A DNA stretch of 64,000 nucleotides from Sphagnum compactum. Lineage: Eukaryota; Bryophyta; Sphagnopsida; Sphagnales. Positions 10,289-22,000 of the stretch are shown piece after piece. The DNA is taken from contig OZ234503.1 in NCBI GenBank assembly GCA_965153455.1, positions 11,661,118-11,725,117 of the forward strand, written 5' to 3'. The notes under the pieces were generated by a model, which saw only the letters and a program-made list of their open reading frames with translations, was not told where the DNA came from and did not search any database. The position numbers and the translations under genes are program-made. Numbering within the stretch: position 1 is the stretch's first letter; every line of letters starts with the position of its first letter.

Positions 10289-13200
10289 ATGGCGCATTCC
10301 TCCTCCAGAGATGGCAACTTGTCACTTGGATCAAGAAAGCTTGTGGTATGTAGGCATTTTATTTCTCCTAATTACAACTTCACTGATTCATGTCTGAGAA
10401 GATCATCAGCCCATGGCATCCAAGAGATGTAAAATAGAAACATGTTGAATCAAGTGGAAGCTGTGGCAAACAATTTGGGTTCATGATTCTTATACTAGTT
10501 TCGTCTTAATAAAGGATTCAGACACAGAGATGCAGTTAGAATGATTAGTCTGTGCCATAGCAACATCCCCTTTCAAGCTTAAGCCTTATTGGGCACCAAT
10601 CAGTGCATTTCCCAACTCCATGATTTCAAAGCCAAGTGAGAACCTTGAGGGAGCATGCAATTTATGTGTTTCCTTGATGGATAGGGGCTGGCTGAGAAAC
10701 TTACCAAGATGGAGAATGAGCATTTGGCCTGCGAACATGACCAAGAGTCTCTTCATCCCTTAACCCTAATGGCATCTTCTCCAAGATGGACATATTCTAA
10801 TTGCTGGAACAGGGACAGCTTTCGTGTTCAAGTCCTCCCTTGAGCGCTGAATATTCCCCACATTTGGATCCCAGCTATCCCCTAATAGCTCAGTCCGCTA
10901 TCATGGGTAACATTAGCTTATAACTTGTGATAGTTTGAACCCATATCACGTTGAAGGTGGTGATGAGTCCTAACCTCTATTCTGTGGTTGCTGCTCAAAT
11001 TCACTGCTCACATATCTGCCATAGGGGCCATGTGTTCACATATGACATTTTTTCCACTGTCAAAGGATATCACAGTTGGGAAGTTTGGTGTGGCTACATG
11101 TTCTGGATGCAAAAGATTTGGTGGTGACTGATTTAATTATGATGAAGAGCTTCTGTTCTTAATGTGCAAGCATAGGTGTCTCCATCTCCTTGAGCAGGCA
11201 ATGCTGGATGTGAAAGACTTAGGATGTCGCTGCTTTTGAGGGTGGCATTGTTATGTCATGAGTTTTAAAAGTGGCAATCATGGTGATGGCAAGTTTCAAC
11301 TGTGTTGGGTACCAGGTTTTGGGCATCCCTTGGGACATTGATACAGAAGGATTAAGGCAATATATGTTGAGATTTGGCGAACTTGATGATGTCATTGTCA
11401 TGAAGGTCAGCTAGTAATCTTAACCCTTTTTTTTTATTCTTTTCTTCATTTAGGTGCACTAAACTTGTTGGTGCAATTCATTATTAACCAAGACCATTGT
11501 TGAAATTTCCAGGACCGTGCAACAGGACGATCCCGTGGATTTGGATATGTGACATTTTCAAGTGCTGAAAATGCACAGGTGTGTATTTGAAGTAAACAGT
11601 TTTTAAGTAGTTGTGGCACTCATCTATTTTTTTCCATTGTGGTGAGCTTGAAAAGATTGCAACTATTGCCTACTTGTTTGCACTTGAGTATGTGATGTCA
11701 ATCAATTCTATATACCTATGGACCAGGATACAGGATGAGGTAGGCTAACAATTTTGAGGTGATCAAATAATGTGCCAATAAGTTGCAGACATATGGACAC
11801 TTTTTGTGATTCATAGATCCATGTGTGGCATCACACAACACTGTTTCTTGTAATCTAAGTTTTAAAACCTTCAACAGGGCACTAATGTGCATGCCCTTTT
11901 CGATTGTTGGTCTGGCAAGTTGTACTCTGGCTTCTCTTACTGTAAGGGTCATTGGTCATAGTTGCTTGTTCAGTAACAAATGCTCATCCCACTGTTTTAT
12001 ATGCACAGAAAGCAGTTTCCACACAGCATTCCCTGAATGGCAGAATGTTGGAGGTGAAGGTTGCAACTCCAAGGGTACTGCTCTCCTTATGTGGATGACC
12101 TTTTTCCTTTCAGTGCAACCCTTGTTCCTCTGGTAGAGATATGGCTTACTCTCTGTGAACTTAGCTTCAAATGTCAAACTTTGTGTGCCAGGAGTTTTGT
12201 GTGTGACTCATCTGAGGTTTATTGTTGTGGCTCATGGGTCTGATGTATTTTTGCAGGTGATTTGTTCACAGCATGTAGGTGAAATGAAATATTTGCATCC
12301 TGCTGATTGTGGATCTTATCATGGGTTGTTTGGTGTTGTTGTGTTCAATCACATAAGCAAGTTGCTATATCACTCCTGGCTGGAAGAATTTATAATTCGG
12401 ATCTGACTCTCAATCTGAATCTGTTTTTGGAGTTGTGTCTGATGAATCTTCTGTTGTCTGCACCAGGAAGAGATGAAACCGCCTGCAAAAAAAATCACTC
12501 GAGTTTTTGTGGCAAGGATCCCACCAATTGTCACTGATGAAATGTTTCGCAGGTACAGTTTTTTACTTTGCCTTGGTCTCATATCTCTTTCCTGCCATGG
12601 TGATGCCTTTTGCAGATATCTGGAACCATAGAACCAGCTCACTATAGGGCCCAAGCATTTTGAGTCCTCCTGCTTAGTTTTCTTTGCAAGTGTTCAAGAA
12701 ATGTATACTGGCTTCCATGTGTCCCATTTTCCATTGCAGTTAACCTACATGATGCATACCTCTCAATGCTATTTATGGGTATGACTCCAAATATAGGGGT
12801 TCCATGTCTTGTCCTTTTGAAGACTTAGTAATCTGCTATGTCTAGTCCTTTGAACAGGTGTAATATAATCACTCGAGACCTGGAAACTTGTTCAGTCAAT
12901 TTCCTAGGTTGGAAGCCAGGCAGAATTTTGATGTATTTGTTCTGCTGTGAGTCTAAAGAAAGCTCTGATTGCTTTCATCTGTCTTGTAGTGAAGTCTGCA
13001 GTTTTAACATTATATCTCTCTCATGGCTCACAGTTGGGTTGTGGGATGGTGGCAGCTACTTTGAGAAATATGGTGCATTGACTGATGCCTACATGCCCAA
13101 GGCAATTCCCTGATTTTTGTCATTTTCCTTTAATGTTTGTGTGTTCAAGTCTAGCAAGAGTCTACATTATGTTCTCACCATCAGTTTTGATTGGAAAGTG

Positions 13201-15382
13201 AAACCTGATGTTTGTAGACTTTACTTTCTTGATTGCAGGATTTAGCATCAAAGGCACATCGTGGCATTGGATTTGTCACATATGAGCACCCAGGTACAGT
13301 ATGATTTCCTTATACAGGGAACAGTCTTGGAAAACCAAGAAAGAGAACTGCTCATTAGGGTTCCATGACTAGGATTGACAATATGATCATTCTATCCATG
13401 GCAAAATATACATGAGCTGGTATGCATGCATCCTAGAATATGCAGGTTTGTCCCTTGTGTTGTATGTAAATTCTTTTTTGTCTTCTCTGGCAAACACTTT
13501 CTCATCTTCCCATCAGTTTCTTGAAGCTTTGATTGTGCTAAGCTCAATTTGCATATCATTGTGTTGGAGATGTCTCACAGAAGTTGGAGGTGTCTTGACA
13601 ATGTTGTTGCAGAATGTTGTCTTCTTTTGTAGAGCTATGGAGCTCACTGTACTTTGCAATAAATGTCCCACTTTTTTGCAGATTCTGTGGACAGGCTAAT
13701 GAATGAATCACATGAACTTGGTGGATCAACAATTGCTGTTGACCGAGCCACTCCCAAGGTATGCTGTTGTTGAGACTCTGGAGTTTAGATGTAGGATCTC
13801 TTAGAATTGAGTGTTCATGTATCAAATGGTTAAGAGAATATTACACAGCCTCCACCCCAACCTGCTTGTTTCCTCTGCAACAGGAGGAAGGTGTAAAGAT
13901 GTGGGGAAGGGGTTTTCCTGGAGCTGCAGCTTATGGAGCATATGGAGTGTACACTAATGCTGCCCGTTTTGGAGGATTTGGAGGGGCATTTGGTGCATAT
14001 AACTACACAGGCTCTGCACTTGCAGGAGAATTAGGACCTGCAGCTGGCATCAACAATGCTTTGGCAGCTGCAAATGCATGGCCCCCACCCCTTCCTCCAG
14101 GTACTGGCTATGGTGGACCTGGGCTTGGTGGCCCAGGTAGTGCACATACTGGGAGCTATGGATCAGGGGCCCCACAAGTTCCACCCCTCAGAAGTCTAGG
14201 AACAAAAATCTTTGTGGGGAGGCTGCCACTTGAGGCAACAGCTGAAGATTTGCGACGCTACTTCAACAATTTTGGGCGGATTTCAGATGTTTATGTCCCG
14301 AAGGTGGGATCTCATAGCTCCTGGAAAAAGCTTTCAAGTTACCAGAATCTGGGAGACTCATTTGTTGACATTGCTGTTTGCATGGTGATGATCATCACAG
14401 GATGCAAAGAAGACATCACACAGGGGTTTTGGCTTTGTTACTTTTGCTGATGAAGGTGCAGCTGAACGCGTTGCTCTTAGAACCCATGAGATTCTTGGGC
14501 ATCAGGTAAGAGATTTCAGATGTATATATCTTCTTATTTGCAACTATACTGATCTTATTCTGCATACCTGGACGATTGTCTCTCTCCAGCTCTCCAGCGT
14601 TGATGATTAGTTACTTCTCAAGGCATTTGTGGCAAGAAGCTGTGGTTACAAAGACTAATTAAAAGTTTCCCTTAGTTCACAACCTAGCAGACCTGAATCA
14701 TGTGACATTGTGATACTCTAGACATAATCTGTGGGATATTTATTCTGCAGATTGCAGTTGACCGAGCTGCACCACATGATGAGATGGCAAATTCTCCATA
14801 TCTGAAGAGTTCAAGTGCAGCATCTGCAACAGGTGGAGCTGGAGGACCTATCAGAGGAAGCAATGCATCTCTGCCAGGCAGTGGTTATGCAGGAATTCAG
14901 GGCAGCTTAGATTTTAACACTGGGGTATGTCATTATATCCAGGGAATGTTGTCTGCGACTGTTTTTTATTTTTTTGGCTTGGGGATAGAGAGTTCTTAAG
15001 CATAGCAGGCAAAAGAGTGTTGATCAGAACTCAACATATGGTTCTGAACTTCATATGCTTCTGAGGTTGATGTTCTACTCCAATCAACATGGCAAACATC
15101 CTGCATATTAGCTCAATCCTCATCTCTGGTGACTATTAGACACTGATAAAACCAGTCTCAGAATCCTGAAATGCCTATCTCAATATGATAAGACCATGTT
15201 CTAACTGTCAGAGTTGTTAGGTTGATCCTGTATCTTGGATGTGACAATCTGACCCATTTCCTTTGGGTTGGGTTCAGTGGGGTGCATATGGTGGTGTAGG
15301 TCCACTCCAAACAGCTGAGGGAGGAGGTATTCCAGGTGGTCATCGATCTTCTCGAATAGAGCCACGATACAGACCATATTAA
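10289..15382 (+). CDS. Three-RRM RNA-binding protein (At4g36960 type)
   Basis: Twelve exons: 10289-10345, 11316-11405, 11513-11578, 12009-12074, 12467-12552, 13056-13101, 13239-13293, 13682-13758, 13884-14303, 14401-14505, 14751-14924, 15278-15382. All joins keep frame and give 448 residues. RRM1 lies at about 16-91 (RKLVVLGIP, RGFGYVTF), RRM2 at 102-178 (RVFVARIP, RGIGFVTY) and RRM3 at 288-362 (KIFVGRLP, RGFGFVTF). A glycine, alanine and proline-rich linker spans about 185-287, and the protein ends in RYRPY, as in the plant family. The arrangement resembles hnRNP/DAZAP-like proteins, so it probably binds RNA in the nucleus or cytoplasm; the exact targets are unknown. The start gives MAHSSSRDGN before RRM1; an in-frame upstream ATG at 10205 exists but adds unconserved residues. 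The intron after 13101 has a GC donor. Twelve short exons follow RRM boundaries loosely. Confidence 0.93.
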
Positions 15383-16735
15383 TCACACCTAGCAAGCTCT
15401 TACTGAAGGTCCCTGCAGATTTGGAGTAATTTAAAAAGGTAACACTGAAATCTCGGGATGTATGTTATGGATGGAGGATAGTGTATCCTGTGCTTTTTTT
15501 CTTCTGCATAAAGGAGGGATGTTGCATGATGCAGGATGAGCCCAATAGGCTAGAGGAGCCAGAGGAGCCAGAGGAGCTTGATAGTCTCATGTTCTCTAAT
15601 CTCTTGTTTTTCTAAAGTAGTTAGTTTGTGTTCTTCTGTGTCTATTTGTGAAATCCAGGTGAGGGATGTTTCTCAAATCTCCAAGCGAACATCTTAATGT
15701 TGAACTTACTGACGCCTTTCAATTTTCCTACCTATTCAGATGGCTAGTACACTTGTAAATGTTCAACTGAGTACAAATCTATTGCCTAACCATACATGTT
15801 GTCTACCATTTTGTTTGACTGTGCAATATTAGATTTTGGGAAGTTTGTTCTCATGATTGGTGAGCAGGGTTAATTTTTCTTGAGATTCTGCATGACCTCA
15901 AAGCATCTCTGTGTGGTCAATAGGTCTTTGTTTGACAGAGCTACGGTGGTAGCTCTGAGCAGAAAGGCCATGCACATGGTATGATCTGATCAAGTTGCAG
16001 TATCACCTGCAACCATGTTTCACTAGCAGCAGATTGGTTGTGCCTGATGCGCCTGGCTCTGTGTCAATTCCGGTAACACTGAATTTGAGTGTTTCTTCAA
16101 ACTAAAGGGCTGGCTGGGTTCCATAAGTCGTCTTTGAATAAGTTCCAAAATCCATAGTTCCCAAATCATGATGATTTATTAAAACTAGTTTAGGTAGGGA
16201 CATCTTTAGGTTTCATAAATTGTCCTTTGGACAATTCAAAACTGGAATCTACTTAGTCAATTCCCACATCGAGAGGAATGGAAATGTATTCGTGAGAGGA
16301 ATAGAAAGGTGTCTTTTTTGATAGTATAATGTATGCCTTTGGAGAGAGAATTGTTTTTGATTTCCCAACACCATAGTTACAAGCAAATTCTCATACCGTT
16401 TGCACCAATTTGAATCCCATTTCTCTTCAATTCAATTTCAATTCAATTCATTCAAACTCGATTGGATTCAATGAAATGTTTTTTTTCTAAGCATCAAAGT
16501 TTCATTTAAAGAATTGAGAGTTTTAGGGTTTAAGGTTGTATTTCAAGGGATGAAGACAATAATGGTCATGAAAGGATGGAGAAAAGGTCATGACATTGTT
16601 TCATGAATCAAATTTGATGAATGCATAATTTGGCAATGGCTAAAAAAATTATAAACACCTTAATACCAAAACCTTTTAAACATAACCCTATGGTTAGAAG
16701 AAACCATAAACACCAAAACCACACATAGTCCTATG
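15383..16735. other. 3' UTR and intergenic sequence
   Basis: The 3' UTR of the RRM gene probably runs to about 15.85 kb; it includes a short GAGGAGCCA direct repeat near 15553-15578. Beyond it are AT-rich sequences with TTCAATTCAATTTCAATTC-type repeats around 16430 and a possible LTR fragment, listed separately. No coding frame is recognisable. Confidence 0.45.
16110..16375 (-). mobile_element. Possible LTR-retrotransposon fragment
   Basis: Read on the minus strand, this starts at TGTTGGGAAATC (plus GATTTCCCAACA near 16359-16370), and the plus strand carries TTCCCACATCGAGAGG near 16261. Both motifs resemble pieces of plant LTRs, many of which begin TGTTGGGAA and contain CCCACATCG. I found no second LTR, no polypurine tract and no gag or pol frame, so at most this is a solo or truncated LTR. 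Confidence 0.25.
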
Positions 16736-17065
16736 GTAAAATAAAACCCTAAACACTAACACTTATAGAAACTTAACCTTATGATTTTGTCAAAATAAAA
16801 CCCTAAACACCAACACTTATAGAGATTAAGCCCTATGATTTGTCAAAACAAATCCGAACCTTTAACAACATAGCCCTTTATGGTTTTAAAAAATAAAATA
16901 AAAATAATAATAATAATAACCCTAAACAACAAAAACTTTAAAAGGGTAGCCTTAATGGTAAAAACCCTAAACACCCAAAACACTAACATCTGAAACAGAG
17001 CCATTCTATGTCACCAAGAAGCTTAAACCCTAGTCCCTTTTGTCACCACCCCAATAAACCCTAAA
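16735..17065 (+). promoter_or_regulatory. Telo-box cluster upstream of the ribosomal protein gene
   Basis: The telo-box core AAACCCTA recurs near 16736, 16798, 16975 and 17052, and the variants ACCCTAAACA (16918) and AAACCCTAG (17025) also occur. TTTTAGGGTT, the inverse form, occurs in the leader at about 17171. In plants, telo-boxes are concentrated in promoters of translation-machinery genes, where they cooperate with other elements in dividing cells. The position about 0.2-0.55 kb before the uL1 start codon fits that role. The run of spaced CCCTAAAC copies could also be an eroded interstitial telomere-like repeat that became regulatory. Confidence 0.6.
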
Positions 17066-17283
17066 AAAACTTGGTTCTGGTTTTAACTGACAACCCGTCG
17101 TCTGAGGGTGGGTGGTTCGGTTCCGAACCTGCTCGTTCGGGTCCGGTTTTAGGTTTGGAATCTCCAAACCAGTTTTAGGGTTAAAAGCTCCGGCTGCTTT
17201 CCTCTCGGTTGCTCTTTCCATTACGCGCTTCGTTCTTTTACGGCGGCGGCTCCTTCTCGGATTGCTCTTCGCCATCGCCAACC

Positions 17284-19031
17284 ATGAGGTATGTTGTGCA
17301 GATTCTCTGACATTGATTTGCTCTTGCTCTTGAATATCTGGCTTGAAGACAGTTTTTGTTTCTCGTCTTTTGTCTTCTAGATGGTTTCTCGTGTTTTTTC
17401 TTCCTTTTGTTGTGCTTCTTCTTCTTCGTTTTCTTCTGTATCGTTTTCTTTTTTGACAAGATAGAATGCAAGAAGAAGCCATTTTTAGTCGTGAGTAGAG
17501 ATGGTTCCCATCCCCAGTGTCACGGACCTTTTTGCCGTATGTATGAATCACAGATGATAGCTTTGTTTTTTCACAAACGATATGAAGCCTTCTAAAGAAG
17601 GCCTTAGTGTCATTGAAGGATGGTTGTTAGTGATGTATTTCTGTGAGTGGTATTTTGTTTCTTTGTTAGAGTTCTTACGGTTATGGTGTCTCTGAGTGTT
17701 GCCTGTATTACAGATGATGATGATGATGATGGAATTTTACTATATGATGATGGTCCGTTTTGTGAGGGAAAAATACGTCGTGTGGTTGACCCAGCCACAG
17801 GCGGAGAGTGACAGTTCTCGTAGCACTCTTCGCGAAATGGGTACCTAATTTTCTTAGGGGAGCAGCTCCCTTTTCGTTGCGTAACGAAAAGGGAGAAGCT
17901 CTTTTTGTTGTTGTTGTTGTTGATGGTCTTACTCTTCTCAGGTAAACAATTCTTTCCATTTCTCAGAGGTGGTCCTTATTGTCTCTGGATGCTGCGGTTG
18001 AAGAAGACTTAATGGGAAGCGTTTCTTGAATGCGTGTGTTTGCATGTGTGTTGTATGACCTTGATCTTGGGGTTACAGTAAGCTTCAGAGTGATGTTCTC
18101 CGGGAGGCCATCAGCCAGCTGACCACCGAGGCGAAAGAAAAGAATCGCAACTTCACAGAGACAATTGAGCTCCAGATTGGGCTCAAGAATTACGATACTC
18201 AGAAGGATAAGCGCTTCAGCGGCTCAGTGAAACTGCCACATGTTCCCCGACCCAACATGAAAGTCTGCATGCTCGGAGATGCCCAGCATGTGGAAGAGGT
18301 ATGTATACATCTTCCTTCCACTCTCCCTCCCTCCCTTTGACGCAGGTTTTTGCAGAATGGACATTCTGACTGTGAAATTCTTTATTCTACTCAGAAGTGG
18401 ACTTTTAGAGTTGTGGAGTGCTGATGATGTGGGAGCTGCAATTAATGGGACAGGCAAATAAGATTGGGATGGAGTACATGGATATTGAAAGTCTGAAGAA
18501 GATGAACAAGAATAAGAAGCTTGTGAAGAAGCTTGCAAAGAAGTACCATGCTTTTCTTGCATCAGAGTCCGTCATCAAGCAGATTCCCCGTCTGTTGGGG
18601 CCAGGATTGAACAAGGCTGGCAAGTTCCCTTCTCTGGTGTCACACCAAGAATCACTTGAGGCAAAGGGGATGGAGACAAAGGCCATGATCAAGTTCCAGT
18701 TGAAGAAGGTGTTGTGCATGGGTGTTGCCATTGGAAACTGTGGCATGGAAGAGAAGCAGATTTTCCAAAATGTGCAACTCGGTGTAAACTTCCTAGTTTC
18801 TTTGCTCAAGAAGAACTGGCAGAATGTAAGTGATCCTTGTTTTTTTTATGGCTGCTTATTCAATGTGTGCTGCAGCTAGTGCAAACTGTGTAGGTGTGGG
18901 TATCTGTGTGTTGGTTTGTAGCTCTTCTCATCGTTTCAGGACTGCAATTCTTATGGCTTCTTTATTCTTTTGTGCAGGTTCGTGTCTTGTACCTGAAGAC
19001 AACAATGGGAAAGCCTGTGCGTGTTTATTAG
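17284..19031 (+). CDS. RPL10A: 60S ribosomal protein uL1 (L10a)
   Basis: Four exons: 17284-17288, 18079-18298, 18454-18825, 18978-19031. All joins keep frame and give 216 residues, the usual length of plant uL1/L10a. The protein starts [13 protein letters not shown], contains [18 protein letters not shown] and [15 protein letters not shown], and ends GKPVRVY. It forms part of the L1 stalk of the large ribosomal subunit and helps move deacylated tRNA through the E site. Exon 1 codes only ATG plus two bases of the serine codon, followed by a 790-base intron, a common plan in plant ribosomal protein genes that puts regulatory sequence in the first intron. The leader (about 17.09-17.28 kb) is pyrimidine-rich near the start codon. 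Telo-boxes lie upstream. I see no defects, so this is very likely an active gene. Confidence 0.97.
17866..17895 (+). other. Perfect 13-bp stem-loop in uL1 intron 1
   Basis: CTCCCTTTTCGTT (17866-17878) pairs exactly with AACGAAAAGGGAG (17883-17895) across a four-base loop, and an AGCT-type extension adds partial pairing outside. It lies inside the first intron of the uL1 gene, just before a (TTG)n run. No snoRNA boxes flank it, so I call only the structure. Confidence 0.6.
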
Positions 19032-22000
19032 AAGTTTTGTCAAATTAGGCTTCTAGTGTGCTTTGTGCTATCATTTGTGATACACTCGGATGTATCAAAC
19101 AAGAATTGAGATTATTTTGTTTTGTCATGCATACTATACCTCATGCCTTTCTCCCTTGTGAGTTGAGAGCTGTGGTCCTGAAGTTCTGGAGAAATAAAAT
19201 AGCAAAGATGGTAATGGTGATTGTGCTCTTTTTTGTGTGTCACCCTGTAACCAATGCATTGGAATGTGAAGTTTTTGTAGAGACTTCTGGACAGGTTTTC
19301 AAAATGAAGTGCATTTTGTTGTGTAAGCAAATTTCTATGTGAGAAAATCATGGTAAGAAGTTAATCGCGATGGCATTTCAGGACACATGAAATTCCAAGG
19401 AGAGATCTCAAGAAATTCCCTCTCCTGAAATGATTTGAGTACCGTGAGAAGAGATTCAGTCCATAAGTTACTTGAGGTTTGGAATCAAATGTCCACACTT
19501 GTGGAAAACTAATATGGAGTTTTTTTTTCCTATTCCAAGGATATCTTCTTTTGATTTCTGCATTTTTGTCTGCTTTTGAATTGTTAAGTACATGCATCAA
19601 CAATTTCATGACTGTTTCTATGCTGGCAGAAAGTGTGCATCAACAAGTTCAGGACTGTTTCTATGCTTGCTGCTATCTGGAGAGAAAACAATTGCCATGT
19701 GAATTGTGCCTCAAGCTTCACATGGCCAGCACGAAAGGGGTGAACAAAAGTTGGTTGAGATGGGCTGCATTGTGTGTGTCTGTGTGTGGGTTTCATGACA
19801 CTTTTCCAAACCCACAATTTGGCTTGTCACACAAGATTGAAGAAGTTATGGCATTTGTCAACTTTTATGTTTCTCAATATCTTTTTGTTCTAGTTCTTCT
19901 TCCCTTCTTTGTATTTTCTTCTTGCTATTTTTTCAGATCCTTTTTGTATGGGAGTTTTTCTTTTACCTTAATGGAAGGGTTTTTTTTTTTGCCTGATTTC
20001 CTTATGTATGCAGGTTCAGACTTGAAGCCCAGAAATTCCCCAATTGATTCTTAAAAACTTATTTCCTAACTTTTTGAACAAGTTTATCAGTCAATTTTGA
20101 TGCCTGAGATTTGGATACAATTTGAGGAATATCCAAATCTTACCAAAATAAATTCCATTAATTCCTGCTCATCAAGATCTTTCCAGCAACACCACAGGCA
20201 CATTCCAATTTCTCCCAAATTTTCAGCTATAATTTTTATGTTGTTTTCAGTGAAGAAATCATTCAATATTCAAGAACTTTTGCATCACAAGTCCAAACAT
20301 CATGGAACCAAGTCCACGCACCCCTCCTCATTGAGAGCTTTCGAAAGCTTTCGAAAGACACTGAGAACACAATCTGAAGCATCCCAGTTCAGTGAATCTC
20401 ATAACTACGAAGTAAACTACCTTCCTTCATGGATAGACTAGTGTGGGCTGTGCCGTTGGCCCTGGTGTTCCCATGTGCTCAACTGATTTTCCTTCTAAAG
20501 CCTGGGTTTTGGGAATTTATTTGAACTTTCATTAGCGGTTGCAAACAGATCATAAAATAGTTTTGGTTACTAGCTTGGAATGTACACAATAGTTTTTTAA
20601 AAATTAACTAGATTAAAAAAAAAAACTTCCAAATTATGTTATTGGGAAAATTCCTTAGCTTGTCTAATTAGCCTAATGGGAATAGTCCTTGGGATAGGAG
20701 AGCTGGGTGTACACGAAATAACATGAACCACACCTACTTGCTTAGGGGACTCCTTTATGGAAAATGTTCTTAGGAATATTTTCACAAAAGTCCTTTAAAA
20801 AATCGTTAAAAATCTTGAATTTTTTTTTATACTATTATGTCAAGGTTTATGTAAAAGATTTTGAAAAAAAATTTGTTTTCCAAAGTTTTGAACCCCATTT
20901 ACAAGTCATTTTTATGCTTAAAAGCAACCATTACAATGCTTAATGAATGTTTTTGAGAATTTTTTATTCATTGGATTTTTGCAAATTAGTTCACATGTTT
21001 CAATGATATATTGACACAAGTGACATGATTCACTAACATGATGGGAGCAATTTCCACTACTCATTATTTTGAGGGTTGCATAGTGTAATATACATACATA
21101 GCTCCTTCATAGCCCAAACTTTTTGCAAGCAAAGGGTTGATGGACTCGGGACCTAATGTTCCAAGTATGATCTTACTATTTAGATGGTTGCAAATATAGA
21201 CCAAAAAAAATAGTTAATACATGAACATGTTGAGAGAGAACCTCATTTGAGATCTACCCATGAGCTAAGAGAAGCAAGACTTACTTAAAGGATTTGCCTT
21301 CTTTTCTCATCTCCCTTACTTGATTGAAGGGTTGCCATTTTTTGTCATTAAGGAAGACAAGGTAGTCTTACTTGATTGAAATTCCAAAAGCTTAGTGAAC
21401 ATTTGCCCACCACTTTTATTTATTTGATGGGCATTGTGTGTTGACGAGATTTCTCATATTCTTTTTTTTTCTCCTTTGAAGTTGATTATGCATCATAGAT
21501 GATGCATATTCATATGTGATGTTAGTGGCTTTGTACATAATAGTGGCCTTTTTTTCTATCAATTAGTTGAGTGTGCATTCAAAGGTTCAAATTAAGGAAC
21601 ACATGTGCAATACACATGGGAATTGTGGGATTAACATAAAAAAGAACATTTGGGTAAAACATATGGGGAAAGAACAAATAAAGGACATGTATGGAGAACA
21701 AATGGGGAACACCATTGAGAACAAGAAATTCTGAAGTTCCCCACCCCGTGCCAAAAATAAGAAAAATCGGGGCTCCATTTATTCATACTAACTCGCCTCA
21801 TTGGATACCCATTAAATAATTTTCCTAACTGAGTTCAGCACCACTTTTTAACTAGGCTTTTTCTATAGGGTTTATTGTGGGTTAGTATTATGAAAATATT
21901 TACTCTAATTAAACCCTAGGGACAGTTTCAACATTAAACAATCCTTTAGATATGAATTTGAAATAAAATTTTGTGCAAAATATGAAAGCCAAGGTGTTGA

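Noticed and set aside
17030-17551. 173-codon minus-strand ORF opposite the uL1 leader
   Set aside because: Its lysine and arginine-rich translation comes from pyrimidine-rich leader and intron sequence of the uL1 gene read backwards; no conserved content.
17289-18078. Box C/D snoRNA in uL1 intron 1
   Set aside because: ATGATGA-like C boxes occur inside a (GAT)n repeat at about 17714, but no CTGA D box follows at a fitting distance and there is no terminal stem around them.
19479-20054. 191-codon plus-strand ORF after uL1
   Set aside because: Hydrophobic and cysteine-rich translation with no conserved motif; composition follows the T-rich DNA.
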